Both the position numbers and the translations under genes were made by a program. DNA of 64,000 nucleotides from Hymenobacter cellulosilyticus (lineage in GTDB: Bacteria; Bacteroidota; Bacteroidia; Cytophagales; Hymenobacteraceae), in NCBI RefSeq assembly GCF_022919215.1, contig NZ_CP095046.1, positions 2,222,501 to 2,286,500 on the forward strand. Direction: 5' to 3'. Position 1 is the first letter of the stretch. Each line of letters starts with the position of its first letter. Below, piece by piece: positions 27,285 to 36,993 of this stretch. The notes under the pieces are model-generated. The model was not told the origin of the DNA, ran no database searches, and worked only from the letters and a program-made list of their open reading frames with translations.

Positions 27285-27898
27285 ACAATCAGGAAATTCA
27301 AAAGCAGTTTTCTGCTAAAGCCAAGCACGACTTCAAGCTGATTCGCGCCGCCGTGGAGCAGGCCGACGAAAAGGCCTACGCCGAGCTGATGCAGATCTAC
27401 AAGAAGCCGGTGTACCACGTGGTGCTCAAAATGGTGCGCAACCCCGACGACGCCGAGGACCTGACCATCGAGGCTTTCGCCAAAGCTTTCCGCAACCTGC
27501 ACAAGTTCAACCCGGAGTACGCCTTCAGCACCTGGCTGTTCCGAATTGCCACCAACAACTGCATTGACTTTATTCGCAAGAATAAAATCAAGACGATGTC
27601 AATTGACTCGGCCATCAAAATCGACAATGGCGACGAAATCACCATCGACTTCCGCGACCAGAACCTGAACCCGCAGGAGTCGGCCATCAAAAACCAGAAA
27701 ATCGAAATCATGCAGCACGTGGTATCCCGGCTGCCCGATAAATACCAGCGTCTCGTGACGCTGCGCTACTTCGATGAGTTGAGCTACGAGGAAATTGCCA
27801 CCGAGCTGAAAGCCCCGCTCGGCACCGTGAAAGCCCAATTGCACCGCGCCCGGGAGTTGCTCTATGACATGGTGAAAAACAAGAAGCACATCATCTAA
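27275..27898 (+). CDS. RNA polymerase sigma-70 family factor, ECF type
   Basis: 207 residues. Region 2 lies at about 30-100 (V-R-N-P-D-D-A-E-D-L-T-I-E-A-F-A-K-A-F and F-S-T-W-L-F-R-I-A-T-N-N). Region 4 is at about 145-200 (L-P-D-K-Y-Q-R-L-V-T-L-R-Y-F-D-E-L-S-Y-E-E-I-A). No region 3, so it is an alternative sigma of the extracytoplasmic-function class. No anti-sigma gene is adjacent; the start overlaps a glycosyltransferase gene. A terminator follows closely. Confidence 0.92.
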   Translation: MEVNNQEIQKQFSAKAKHDFKLIRAAVEQADEKAYAELMQIYKKPVYHVVLKMVRNPDDAEDLTIEAFAKAFRNLHKFNPEYAFSTWLFRIATNNCIDFIRKNKIKTMSIDSAIKIDNGDEITIDFRDQNLNPQESAIKNQKIEIMQHVVSRLPDKYQRLVTLRYFDELSYEEIATELKAPLGTVKAQLHRARELLYDMVKNKKHII

Positions 27899-27904
27899 GC
27901 ATAC

Positions 27905-27936
27905 AAAAAGCCCCGTCGTAAGTCGGGGCTTTTTTG
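27905..27936 (+). terminator. Intrinsic terminator after the sigma factor gene
   Basis: AAAAAGCCCCG pairs with CGGGGCTTTTT and is followed by more T. Confidence 0.85.
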
Positions 27937-27953
27937 TGTCTATGTTTTTTTCC

Positions 27954-28000
27954 AACCCAGACCGTCATGTCGACCAGCGGGAGACATGACGGTCTGGGTT
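27954..28000. repeat. Perfect 18-base inverted repeat
   Basis: AACCCAGACCGTCATGTC (27954-27971) and GACATGACGGTCTGGGTT (27983-28000) are exact inverses around an 11-base loop. It lies between the sigma factor terminator and rsmG and is not followed by a T tract. Confidence 0.85.
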
Positions 28001-28037
28001 TAGGCTTCTAAACACGCCACTCACCGCCTTGCATCCC

Positions 28038-28045
28038 TATCTTTG
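28038..28045 (+). promoter_or_regulatory. Possible -7 box of rsmG
   Basis: TATCTTTG fits TAnnTTTG and ends 5 bases before the rsmG ATG. If used, the mRNA would be leaderless or nearly so. No TTTG is seen 19-20 bases upstream. Confidence 0.4.
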
Positions 28046-28050
28046 CCTCA

Positions 28051-28680
28051 ATGGATATTCTGGCCCGCTACTTTCCCGACCTTACCGACCACCAAAAGCG
28101 GCATTTTGCCCAGCTCGAAACCGAGTTTCGCAGCTGGAATGAGCGCCTCAACTTGGTAGCCCGCACCGATGTGGATAACCTCGCCGAGCGGCACTTTCTG
28201 CACTCCCTGGGCATTGCCAAAGTGGTGCAGTTTCCCGCCGGCTCTTCGGTGCTCGACGTGGGCACCGGCGGCGGCCTGCCGGGCTTGCCGCTGGCTATTC
28301 TGTTTCCCGAAGTGAAATTTCACCTCGTCGACAGCATCGGTAAGAAAATCCGGGCGGTGCAGGAAATGGCTCATACCCTGGGCCTGCACAACCTCACGGC
28401 CGAGCAAACCCGGGCCGAGCAGGTGCGCGCCAAATACGACTACGTGGTAAGCCGCGCCGTAGCCCGCCTGGCCACCTTCCACCCCTGGATTGCCCACCGC
28501 TACAAGTCCCAGGGCGATGCTACTACCGGCCTCTATTACCTGAAAGGCGGCGACCTGACCGAGGAAATCGAGGAGTCCGGCCTCATTGCCCACGTGCACA
28601 ACCTCAGCGACTATTTTCAGGAGGAGTTCTTCGAAACCAAAAAAGTCGTCTTTGTCCCCACCACATCCGACGGCCGGTAG
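28051..28680 (+). CDS. rsmG: 16S rRNA (guanine-527-N7) methyltransferase
   Basis: 209 residues; methylates G527 of 16S rRNA using SAM. Family motifs are F-R-S-W-N-E-R-L-N-L-V-A-R-T near the N-terminus, the SAM-binding VLDVGTGGGLPGLPLAI (about 68-84), FHLVDSIGKKIR, and Y-V-V-S-R-A-V-A. Length is normal and the frame intact. It ends next to repeat element copy C and is convergent with the YheT-like gene. Confidence 0.96.
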   Translation: MDILARYFPDLTDHQKRHFAQLETEFRSWNERLNLVARTDVDNLAERHFLHSLGIAKVVQFPAGSSVLDVGTGGGLPGLPLAILFPEVKFHLVDSIGKKIRAVQEMAHTLGLHNLTAEQTRAEQVRAKYDYVVSRAVARLATFHPWIAHRYKSQGDATTGLYYLKGGDLTEEIEESGLIAHVHNLSDYFQEEFFETKKVVFVPTTSDGR

Positions 28681-28700
28681 CCTCTGCTACTGTGAAAACG

Positions 28701-28956
28701 CGTGTCATTGCCAGGAAGAAGGACATTCCGCGTATCAAGCGGCGGCAATCCGTCTGCTGCGAAGATTGTCATGCCTTCCGTCAGAAAGCTCTTTTCTTTC
28801 TCGTCATTACGAGCTTGCGAAGCAATCCGTCCTCTGCTAGTGACTAATGCTCTTTACCTAGAAAGCCCTTTCTCGTTTCGCACGGGGAAGGGCTTTTCAC
28901 TTTAGGTAATTCAGCACATTTTAGAGGACGGATTGCTTCGCGTTGCTCGCAAGGAC
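28701..28956. repeat. Nested inverted-repeat element, copy C, with a degenerate partial copy
   Basis: The full copy spans 28801-28956: GAAGCAATCCGTCCTCTGC on the left, inverse AGAGGACGGATTGCTTC on the right, and a central hairpin AAAGCCCTT/AAGGGCTTT (28862-28896). In front of it (28701-28795) is a decayed left half starting CGTGTCATTGCCAGG and containing GGCAATCCGTC. It sits between convergent rsmG and the YheT-like gene. Confidence 0.82.
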
Positions 28957-28971
28957 CCGTTGAACATCAGC

Positions 28972-29953
28972 TTAGGCCGGTACTTCGGCCATCAGAAACT
29001 CCACGGCGCGCCGCTCAGAGTAGTATTCGCCATCCGGAGTGCCTTCGGCGAATCCAACATGGCCGCCTTCGGGAGGCGTTTCCAGAAACACGAACTTTGA
29101 GGCTGCCGCCACGTCGCGTGGGAAGCAGGAGGGAGCCAGAAAGGGGTCATTTTCGGCATTCACCAGCAGCGTAGGAATGGCAATGGTAGCCAGGTAGCGC
29201 CCCGAGCTGGATTGCTCGTAGTAATCATCGGCCGACTTAAATCCGTGCATCGGGGCCGTAAACCGGTCGTCGAACTGGGGAAAGTCCCGCAGCAGCTCCA
29301 GATTCTCCACGTCAATCTGCCCGGGCAGCAGCGCCGCCTTCTGCCGCATCTTGGCCCGCAGCGACTTGAGGAAACGCGCCAAGTAAATCCGGTTTTCGGG
29401 CTTGGAAATCTGGTAGGAGCTGGATTTTAAATCCGTAGGCACCGAGAATACGGCCGCCCGCGCTACTTCCCGGGTACCCGGTCTGGATTTTCACCCAGGT
29501 ACTTCAGCGTCACGTTGCCGCCGGCGCTGAAGCCAGTCAGGAAGATGCGGCGGTAGCGGCCCGTAGCCAGGGCATAACGGATAACAAAGTCGAGGTCGTC
29601 GGTATCGCCGAGGTGGTAGGAGCGCACCAGGCGGTTCATTTCCCCACTGCAGCTGCGGTAGTTCCAGGCCAGGGCATCGAGGCCGGCGCGCTTGAGGGCC
29701 CGCACCATGCCGCGCACGTAGGGCCGGCCCGCGTCGCCTTCCAGCCCGTGCGACACAATAGCTAGGGTATCGGCGGAGCCGGCAGCCTGGCGCGACCAGT
29801 CCAGATCCAGAAAGTCGCCGTCGGGCGTCTCGACCCGCTCCCGCTGGTAGGTCACGTCGGGAACGGAGCGCCACAGGCTGGGTACAATGGTCTGCACATG
29901 ACCATTGAACATATAAAACGGGGCTGATAGCGGGAATGAGCAATAAGTGGCAT
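28972..29953 (-). CDS. YheT-family alpha/beta hydrolase, two frame breaks
   Basis: About 327 residues after repair. From the ATG at 29953 it reads M-P-L-I-A-H-S-R-Y-Q-P; adding one C at the G run 29920-29923 continues P-F-Y-M-F-N-G-H-V-Q-T, the family N-terminus. The first body segment has S-H-G-L-E-G-D-A (oxyanion region) and the nucleophile elbow G-F-S-A-G-G-N. A second break lies at 29469-29474, where one added C or G joins V-P to E-V-A-R. The last part supplies the catalytic Asp (E-N-D-P-F) and His (G-G-H-V-G-F). The physiological substrate of this esterase-like family is not firmly known. Confidence 0.88.
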
Positions 29954-30240
29954 ACGACAGCAAAACAGTACCAATAGCGGACCAGCCGCCCGGGAAAGAT
30001 ACGCAGAAAAGGTAGGCATGCATACGATTCATGCAAGCCGCTTCCAGGAGTTTACCCAGTTAAAAAGCACTAATCACGAAAGAAGGTTCGCGGCTGAAGT
30101 AAGCTGACACCGGCAATGAGCTATGCGTGGGCAGAAGGGGAAGTAGTTTGCTGGTAATGATTTTACCGCACTAAAAAGCTGAACACTAGCGTCCTCATAA
30201 TTCAACTTTCGTATAAGGCTATGATCTCACAACTAACTCT

Positions 30241-31019
30241 ATGAAAACGATGAAAGTAATTCCTCAACTTTTGGTAGGCAGCGCACTGTTATTCGGCACT
30301 GCCTGCAGCAGCACCAATACTGGCATGAGTTCTTCCGGCTCCACCTCGGGCAGTTCCACCGGCACCAGCACGGATATGGCTGCGTCCGGTTCTACTTCGG
30401 GCAGCTCCACCCCATCGGTAGGCACCAGCAGCGGCGTAGCTGATACCGGCGTTGGCTCGGCCGTATCGCCCACCACGGTAGGCGCCAATGCCGTAGGCAA
30501 CACCGGCGGCATGAACAGTACTGGTACGGCAGCCGGCTCCGCCAGTGCCCCGCTACCGACCTGAATGCTTTTGTGGCCACTTTCGCCACCATGCCCGACC
30601 CCACCTTCCTGATGACGGCAGCCAGCAGCAACATGCTGGAAATCCAGATGGGAAAACTTGCCCTGCAGAAATCGACCAATGCGGACGTGAAGAAGTTTGG
30701 TCAGATGATGGTTGACCACCACACCAAGGCCACCCAGGAACTTAAAACGGTAGCTATGCCCTTGGGCGTGACCATGCCTACTGCCTTGATGCCGGTTCAC
30801 CAGGCTATGGCCGACCAGTTGATGAACAAGTCGGGCAAAGCATTTGATGAAGCGTATATGGATGCCATGGAAACCGCTCACAAGATGGACGTGACCATGT
30901 TTGAGGTGAAAAGCAAGGGTGCTGAAACGCCAGCGGTGAAGTCTTTTGCAACTAAAACACTGCCTATGCTTCGCTCGCACCACACCATGGCTGATGAGCT
31001 AGAGAAGAAGGTGGATTAA
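30241..31019 (+). CDS. DUF4142 (ferritin-like) exported protein, one frame break
   Basis: About 259 residues after repair. The leader M-K-T-M-K-V-I-P ends F-G-T-A-C, a lipobox-like site. A Ser/Thr/Gly-rich spacer follows (about residues 22-100). The DUF4142 four-helix domain comes next (from about 108: D-L-N-A-F-V-A-T-F-A, then A-S-S-N-M-L-E-I-Q-M-G-K-L-A), with H-H-T-K-A-T near 160. The frame breaks at the C run 30548-30551; one more C gives A-S-A-P-A-T-D-L-N. DUF4142 proteins are periplasmic and often stress-linked, with unproven function. Confidence 0.87.
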
Positions 31020-31054
31020 CCCTTCGCATATCGGCCCGTTGATCGGGCAAACTG

Positions 31055-31088
31055 TAGCCCCGTTCGTGCCTTGTGCGCGGCGGGGCTA
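31055..31088. terminator. Bidirectional terminator between the DUF4142 and MFS genes
   Basis: TAGCCCCG (31055-31062) and CGGGGCTA (31081-31088) pair perfectly; TTGTTT follows on the plus strand. The leftward MFS stop overlaps its right end. Confidence 0.6.
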
Positions 31089-32254
31089 TTGTTTGTCGTA
31101 CCGGGCACTCATGCCTAAAAACAGCGCTACGCCCAGAGCCGCTACGGCGGAAAGACCAAAAGCGGCTGGGGCTCCCAGCATCTGCCACACTAGTCCAGTC
31201 AGCGTGCTAGCGACAAGGGCTGCCAAGCTACTCAGGCCCGCGAAGGTGCCCAACGCCGCTCCTTTATCGGTGGGCGCACACAGTCGGCTCAGGCACGCTT
31301 TGCCCACGCCTTCGGTTGCGGCAGCGTACAGACCATACAAGCCGAACAAAGCCCCGAAAGCCTGCCACGAATGCACCTGAGTAGCACTCCCGTACACAAG
31401 AGCAAACACCAGCAGGCCCACAACGAGCACTCGGGTGGGTCCTAGGCGGTCTGCTAGCAAGCCGGCGGGTAATGCTGCCGCAGCATAGATCAGGTTGTAG
31501 AAGATATATACCCCGATGACGGCCGGATCGGAGAGACCCTGTTGCCGCGCCAGCAATAGGAGCAACGTGTCGGAACTGTTAAACAGGGCAAAAATCAGCA
31601 ACGCCCCAGCAATGCGCCGGTAGCTGGCCGGGGCCCGCTGCCAATAGCCAAACGAGGCCCAGAACGGCCGCACTGACTGACCCGAGGGCTCCTGTCGTTT
31701 TTCGCGCACCAGCAGCGTAGCCAGCACGGCCAGCAAGCCCGGCATAAAGGCCAGCACAAACAGCAGGCGGTACTGCCCGGGGTGCTGGCTCAGCCAGAAC
31801 AGCGCCGCTGCCGGCCCCAACACGGCCCGAGCGTATCGAGGGCCCGGTGAAAGCCAAAGACGGCGCCACGCCGGCCGGCCGGGGCCTCGTCGGCCAGCAG
31901 CGCGTCGCGGGCGCCGGTGCGCAGCCCCTTGCCCAGCCGGTCGAGGGCCCGCACTAGGAATACCCACCAGGGCGCGGCCAGCACGGCCAGCAGCGGCTTC
32001 GACAACGCGCTGAGCCCGTAACCCCACTGCACGAAGGGCCGGCGCCGTCCCAGCCGGTCAGACCATTGCCCAAAGTAGCCTTTGCTCAGGCCAGCTACTG
32101 CTTCGGCCAGTCCTTCCAGCACCCCAATGAACACCACCGAGAAGCCAATGCTCTGCAAGTACAGCGGCATCACCGGATACAGCATTTCACTGGCTAGGTC
32201 GGTAAAAAGGCTGACCAGGGAAAGCAGCCAGATGGTGCGGGTAAGGAATTTCAT
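31086..32254 (-). CDS. MFS transporter, one frame break
   Basis: About 389 residues after repair, twelve predicted membrane segments. The N-terminus reads M-K-F-L-T-R-T-I-W-L-L-S-L-V-S-L-F-T-D. The A-loop motif is G-Q-W-S-D-R-L-G-R-R-R between helices 2 and 3, and R-A-L-D-R-L-G-K-G-L-R lies in the next loop. The frame changes at the C run 31826-31828; adding one base restores L-D-T-L-G-A-V-L-G-P. The fingerprint resembles MFS proteins of the YcaD/multidrug kind; the substrate is unknown. It faces DUF4142 convergently and rpsT divergently. Confidence 0.88.
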
Positions 32255-32404
32255 TGCCAGATTGCCAGAAGAGGAAGTGCCGACGCAAGAAGCAGATTTT
32301 GGGCGGGTGGTATGACTGTGCTTTGAAAAAGAGCCCGCAAATCGGCTTTTAAACGGTATCTTGCGGGCAAAACGGGGTGGGAGAGGGCAAATGCAAACCA
32401 GGTA

Positions 32405-32435
32405 TTTGTTATTTCAAACCAAAGGCTTACCTTTG
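32405..32435 (+). promoter_or_regulatory. Bacteroidota-type promoter of rpsT
   Basis: TTTG (32405-32408), exactly 19 bases, TACCTTTG (32428-32435). The rpsT start lies 49 bases further on. Confidence 0.8.
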
Positions 32436-32484
32436 CCAACCCAATTGAACCCAATTCGAGCAGAACGTCAATTTTACCATACCC

Positions 32485-32742
32485 ATGGCAAATCATAAGT
32501 CGGCCCTCAAGCGCATCCGTTCCAACGAAGCGAAGCGCGTGTTGAACCGTTATCAGGCTAAATCGACCCGCACCGCTGTTAAGAAGCTGCGCGCCACCAC
32601 CGATGCTTCGGAAGCACAAGAGCTGCTGAAGAAAGTATCGTCGATGCTGGATCGTCTGGCCAAGAAGAACATCATTCACAAGAACAAAGCCGCCAACAAC
32701 AAGTCGAAGCTGGCTAAGTTCGTGAAGTCGCTGGCTGCCTAA
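32485..32742 (+). CDS. rpsT: 30S ribosomal protein S20
   Basis: 85 residues, M-A-N-H-K-S-A-L-K-R-I-R at the N-terminus and a Lys/Ala-rich three-helix body ending K-L-A-K-F-V-K-S-L-A-A. It binds the 5' domain of 16S rRNA. Length and composition are those of S20. It is monocistronic, with a strong promoter upstream and a terminator downstream. Confidence 0.98.
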   Translation: MANHKSALKRIRSNEAKRVLNRYQAKSTRTAVKKLRATTDASEAQELLKKVSSMLDRLAKKNIIHKNKAANNKSKLAKFVKSLAA

Positions 32743-32772
32743 GCACCACTGACTTTTCTGCTCTGTTATACG

Positions 32773-32803
32773 AAAGCCCCGGTGCGCAAGCGCCGGGGCT
32801 TTT
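32773..32803 (+). terminator. Intrinsic terminator after rpsT
   Basis: AAAGCCCCGG and its inverse CCGGGGCTTT close a GC-rich loop, followed by T. Confidence 0.85.
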
Positions 32804-32879
32804 CTGTTTGCTGCCGCTATAGCTCACGTATCCGCTTTATTCTATATTTTCCGGAATTGATACACGCAACGTATTCGGA

Positions 32880-34399
32880 ATGAAAAACCTATACTATTTG
32901 CTGATTGCCGGAATAGGCCTGTTGCCGCAGGCAGCCCGGGCCCAACAGTGGCGGCCTTTTCGGGCCAACCAGGACGTGCATGCCTTCCGGGGCGCCTCGG
33001 CCGATACCGTTTTGACCATGCGGCTGGACTCAGCAGCCGTTCAGGGTACCGACTCGGTATATTACTTCAACCGTACCATGCGCCGTAGCAGCGGGGAAAT
33101 TCGTCTTGGCAAAAGTCGCGCAACAACAAGCTGGGCAAGCTCATGCGCTACGACCGGGCCCAGCGCACGTATTTTCTGTTCTGGGACGGTGGTCCAACGC
33201 CCGTTAATACGCTGGACCGAACTCTGGTGCTGAAGCCTTTCGCCCGGGTTGGCGACACCTGGGGCAGCCCGTTTACCGACTATGGGGTGACTACCACGCT
33301 AGTATCGCGGGGAACGCAGCAACTCGATGGCGTGACGGACTCGGTGGCTACTTTCCGGCTGAACACTGGTGCGACAGTGGTGTTGAGCAAGAATTACGGC
33401 CTCGTGTCGGCACCTAGCGACTTGCTTTTTGGCATGCCGAATCCCAGGATGCTGACATTAGCCCGGCGACCGTTGCCAGCCGGACAGAGTTATTACAACC
33501 CGCTTACACTGTTAGACTTGCAGCCTGGCAACGAGCTAGGGTACTACCGGGAGCCGCTTATTTACAGTGCGTTTCCTTGCTACTCGGGGTGGCTGTTACG
33601 GCGCGTGCTCACCCGGCAGCTAACGGCGGACAGTATTATCTACACTTTTCAGCAACAAAGAAAACTAACCTACAGCACAGCGCCGGGGTGCTTCGGCACC
33701 GGAATTCCTTTGTCGCCCTTGGAGCTGGTGCGGGTAGCGGCCTCGCGTCGCACGGGCAAATGGGCCGGGGCTAACAACCCGAATTCGGCGCTACTGCCGG
33801 TGAACACTGATTTGTTGTCCTACGAATATCGTAGCGTGGCAAACAATCCAACCGCCCTGCTGATGGGATTCCCGGTGGTAACCACTCTCAGTAGCAACGC
33901 CTGCAGTCCCACGCCAATGCTGCGTCAGCAACTCCTGTATCGGACCCAAAGTGGCAGCTATAATGATTATCCGGCCATTGATTTGGCGGGCTGGACCCAG
34001 ATCCTAGGAGTTGGGGTGGGCTTGATTGACCAATTTGAGCAACGCTTAACCTATTTCCGGCGCACCGTAAACGGAGTAGAGCAGACTTGTGGCAACCGCA
34101 GCGACTTCGCCACGCTACTGCCCGCCCGCTTGGCTCAGCTGGCTCCCCGCTTTCAGGCCTTTCCTAACCCTGCTACCGATATGTTGCAGCTGCGGCTAGA
34201 AGCTCCTGCTCAGCCAGGCACCAGCGTAATAGTGCACGATGCCTTGGGCCGCCTGGTGTGGCAGGCTGCAGTGCCCGCCGGCCAGACTGCAATGCCGGTA
34301 TCATTGCGGGGAAAACCGGCCGGAATCTACCAGGTGCAGCTGCAAACTACGGAAGGTTCTGTACCCGGGCCTAGCGTACGGGTGCAAAAACTGCCGTAA
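32880..34399 (+). CDS. Secreted protein with type IX sorting domain, one frame break
   Basis: About 506 residues after repair. A signal peptide (M-K-N-L-Y-Y-L-L-I-A-G-I to A-R-A-Q) opens the gene. The middle 380 residues have no family I recognise; they look beta-rich with repeated Y/T/L strands. The last 75 residues form a Por-type C-terminal sorting domain: A-F-P-N-P-A-T-D-M-L, then V-H-D-A-L-G-R-L-V-W and P-A-G-I-Y-Q-V-Q. The frame breaks at the G run 33093-33096; one more G joins S-S-G-G-N-S-S-W-Q. Exported by Sec and then the type IX system to the surface. Confidence 0.82.
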
Positions 34400-34415
34400 G
34401 CTCAGGGTATAGGTT

Positions 34416-34459
34416 CACAAAAAAGCCCCGTCAGATAGTGCTGACGGGGCTTTTTTGTG
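34416..34459. terminator. Bidirectional terminator, sorted protein gene and pyk
   Basis: A perfect 19-base stem (34416-34434 with 34441-34459) carries A6 on the left and T6 on the right, so it works for both convergent genes. Confidence 0.92.
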
Positions 34460-34474
34460 AAAAGGAGCTGAGTG

Positions 34475-35912
34475 CTACGCTACGCTCACCTTTACCATAT
34501 TGGTTTTGCCCTTCTCATTGATGGGCATCGAGGCGGTGTTGATGAATACGTCTCCCTTGTTGAGGTTGCCGGTAGTCGTCAGCACGTACTTGATGTCCGA
34601 CACGGTGCCGTCGGTGCTCAGCATCCGGTCGTAGTAGAAGCCGCGCACGCCCCAGATCAGGCTCAGCGTAGTAAGCAGGGGGCGGTTGTCGGTGAAGATG
34701 AAGATGTTGGCTTTGGGCCGGTACTTGGCAATCTGGAAGGCCGTGTAGCCGCGGTGCGTCATGCCGGTAATAGCCTTGGCGCCGGTGTTCTTGGCCAGGT
34801 GGCAGGCCGCCGACAGCACGCTGTCGACCATGAAAGATGGCGACTCGGGCGTAATGGGGTGCCAGCGGTTAAACAGGCTCGGCATGCGGGTTTCCACGCT
34901 CAGAATAGTAGCCACCATCGAGCGGATAACCTCTGCGGGGTAAGCACCCACGGCAGTTTCGGCCGACAGCATCACGGCATCAGCACCGTCGATAACGGCG
35001 TTGGCCACGTCGCTGGTTTCAGCGCGGGTAGGGCGGGGGCCGAAATCATGCTTTCCATCATCTGGGTCGCCACGATTACCGGTTTGCCGGCCTTGTTGCA
35101 CTTCTCCACAATCATTTTCTGGGCCATCGGCACCTCTTCCATCTTCACCTCCACGCCCAGGTCGCCGCGGGCTACCATTACGGCATCGGTCAGGGCAATG
35201 ATTTCGTCGAGGTTTTTCAGGCCTTCGGGCGTCTCAATCTTGGCAATGACGCGGGCCGTTTTGCCGCTTTCGGCAATCAGGCTCTTGATAAAGCGGATGT
35301 CTTCGGCCCGGCGGGCAAAGGACAGCGCAATCCAGTCTACATCATTCTCCAAGCCGAACTTCAGGTCTTCGATGTCCTTTTCGGTCATGGAAGGAGCCGA
35401 GACCTCGGAGTCGGGCAGGTTGATACCTTTGCGGGGCTTCACCAGGCCGCCGTAGATTACCTCCACATCCACTTCCTTGTCGCGGTCGGTGGCCAGCACG
35501 CGCAGCTCGATTTTGCCATCGTCAATCAGGATCATGTCGCCGGGCTTCACGTCGCGGGCCAGGCCCAGGTAAATCGTGCTCAGGCGGGTAGCCGTCGTGA
35601 TTTCCTTTTCGCCGCACACCAGCTTGATTTTGTCGCCGGCCTTAATTTCGACGCCGCCGCCTTCTACTTCCCCCAAGCGAATCTTGGGTCCCTGCAAATC
35701 CTGCAGCAGGCCCACGTGCGTGCGCAAATCCTTATTCAGACGGCGTACGGTGTTGATAACGGAGAGGTGGTCTTCGTGGGAGCCGTGCGAAAAGTTGAGG
35801 CGAAAAACATCCACGCCTTCGCGGATAAGCATGCCCAGCTTTTCATAGGTGTTGGAAGCGGGGCCCACAGTGGCCACGATCTTGACTTTATTAAAATGGG
35901 GGTCGGTTCCAT
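34475..35912 (-). CDS. pyk: Pyruvate kinase, two frame breaks
   Basis: About 479 residues after repair; phosphoenolpyruvate plus ADP to pyruvate plus ATP, the last step of glycolysis. From the ATG at 35912 (M-E-P-T-P) one extra C in the run 35898-35902 gives [15 protein letters not shown]. The core has [18 protein letters not shown] and the active-site K-I-E-T-P-E-G. A second break at 35035-35039 joins S-A-P to [14 protein letters not shown]. Then come [12 protein letters not shown] and the C-terminal regulatory domain. Both breaks are in five-base G/C runs. Confidence 0.95.
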
Positions 35913-36076
35913 GTACGACGGTTCGGGTTTTTAAGAATGGCGCCTAGGCGGAGGGCAAGCGAAGGACCTCATCCCGCTGCCAAAAACCGCGGCCGAATGC
36001 TATTTAGGCCGGGAATCAGGGTAACGGAAAAAGGTCCTTGGCTGCGACTCAGCTAGCCGCCACAGGTTGTGCGAGC

Positions 36077-36505
36077 TCAAAAGAGCAGATTTTCTTTGAA
36101 TTTTAACGTATTCGGGTCGAATTGACAGGCGTACTGTACCTCCGGCAGGCGGGTGAGTTGCTCCAGCAGCTCCTCCGGGGCCAGCGGCCCGGCCCCGTTG
36201 CTGACCTGAATCAGGTAGTCATACTCTTTGATGTCGGGAGCCAGAAATGGTTTCTTCAGCGGGGAGGGGTCTACCGAGCGGTTGCGCAGCAGGCGCAGGG
36301 TGCTGTTTTCGGTGGCGTGGAGGTAATTACTGATGACCAGCCGGCCCTGGGCAAACAAATCGTAGATTAAATCCTGCTGCTTTATCAGGCGCAGGCGTAG
36401 CGAACTGTTGAGCGTCCAGGCCAGCTTATGCTCCCGGCTCGACGACACAATGCCGAACAAGTCGAAGTCACAATCATAGTCTACGTCCAGTGTGAGCGTT
36501 TTCAT
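36077..36505 (-). CDS. IPExxxVDY family protein
   Basis: 142 residues. The N-terminus M-K-T-L-T-L-D-V-D-Y-D-C-D-F-D-L-F-G-I contains the V-D-Y signature region, and E-H-K-L-A-W-T-L-N follows. L-I-Q-V-S-N-G and the C-terminal L-K-F-K-E-N-L-L-F complete the family pattern. Known only from Bacteroidota, usually beside pyk, acpP or rnc, as here. No biochemical function is established. No signal peptide. It is divergent from acpP and 165 bases upstream of pyk on the same strand. Confidence 0.88.
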   Translation of the reverse strand: MKTLTLDVDYDCDFDLFGIVSSSREHKLAWTLNSSLRLRLIKQQDLIYDLFAQGRLVISNYLHATENSTLRLLRNRSVDPSPLKKPFLAPDIKEYDYLIQVSNGAGPLAPEELLEQLTRLPEVQYACQFDPNTLKFKENLLF

Positions 36506-36607
36506 AAGGCACTACCAAAAACAAGGAAGAACAAAATTACACACGCAACAGGGCCAAAGAAACCACCTCAGCCATAATCTTACACTGCCAAGATTACAGG
36601 CTGCCGG

Positions 36608-36639
36608 TTTGAAAATGTTAGGGAAGTTAGTGTTATTTG
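36608..36639 (+). promoter_or_regulatory. Possible promoter of acpP
   Basis: TTTG (36608-36611), 20 bases, GTTATTTG (36632-36639). The -7 box differs from TAnnTTTG in its first two bases. Confidence 0.5.
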
Positions 36640-36668
36640 TGCCGAGTTTTCTCTAAACCCCCACGGAA

Positions 36669-36905
36669 ATGTCTGAAATTGCAGAAAAAGTAAAAGCCAT
36701 TATCATCGATAAACTTGGTGTTGAAGCGTCTGAAGTTACTCCTGAGGCTAGCTTCACGAACGACCTGGGTGCTGATTCCCTGGACACCGTCGAGTTGATC
36801 ATGGAGTTCGAAAAGGAGTTCAACGTGTCTATCCCCGACGATCAGGCTGAAAACATTGCCACCGTTGGTCAGGCTGTCAGCTACCTGGAAGAGCACGCTA
36901 AGTAA
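36669..36905 (+). CDS. acpP: Acyl carrier protein
   Basis: 78 residues; carries growing fatty-acyl chains on 4'-phosphopantetheine. The attachment serine is in [16 protein letters not shown] (about residues 34-49). The overall acidic four-helix profile and length are typical. It heads the acpP-fabF-rnc cluster. A hairpin with a T-rich tail lies between acpP and fabF, which would let acpP be expressed more strongly than the genes behind it. Confidence 0.98.
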   Translation: MSEIAEKVKAIIIDKLGVEASEVTPEASFTNDLGADSLDTVELIMEFEKEFNVSIPDDQAENIATVGQAVSYLEEHAK

Positions 36906-36940
36906 GGCTTTGCTTCTTTCTCCCCTGTTTTAGTGCTTAC

Positions 36941-36972
36941 CGGCCGGCTAGCCGCCGGCCGTTTTGCTTTTT
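36941..36972 (+). terminator. Hairpin between acpP and fabF, terminator or attenuator
   Basis: CGGCCGGC (36941-36948) pairs with GCCGGCCG (36954-36961), and TTTTGCTTTTT follows. It lies 22 bases before the fabF start, so readthrough is probably partial. Confidence 0.7.
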
Positions 36973-36993
36973 ATTCAGTCTCCACTTTCGCCT

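Noticed and set aside
28972..29442. A separate short hydrolase gene
   Set aside because: It is the C-terminal part of the YheT-like protein, supplying its Asp and His; a missing base in CCCGGG separates it.
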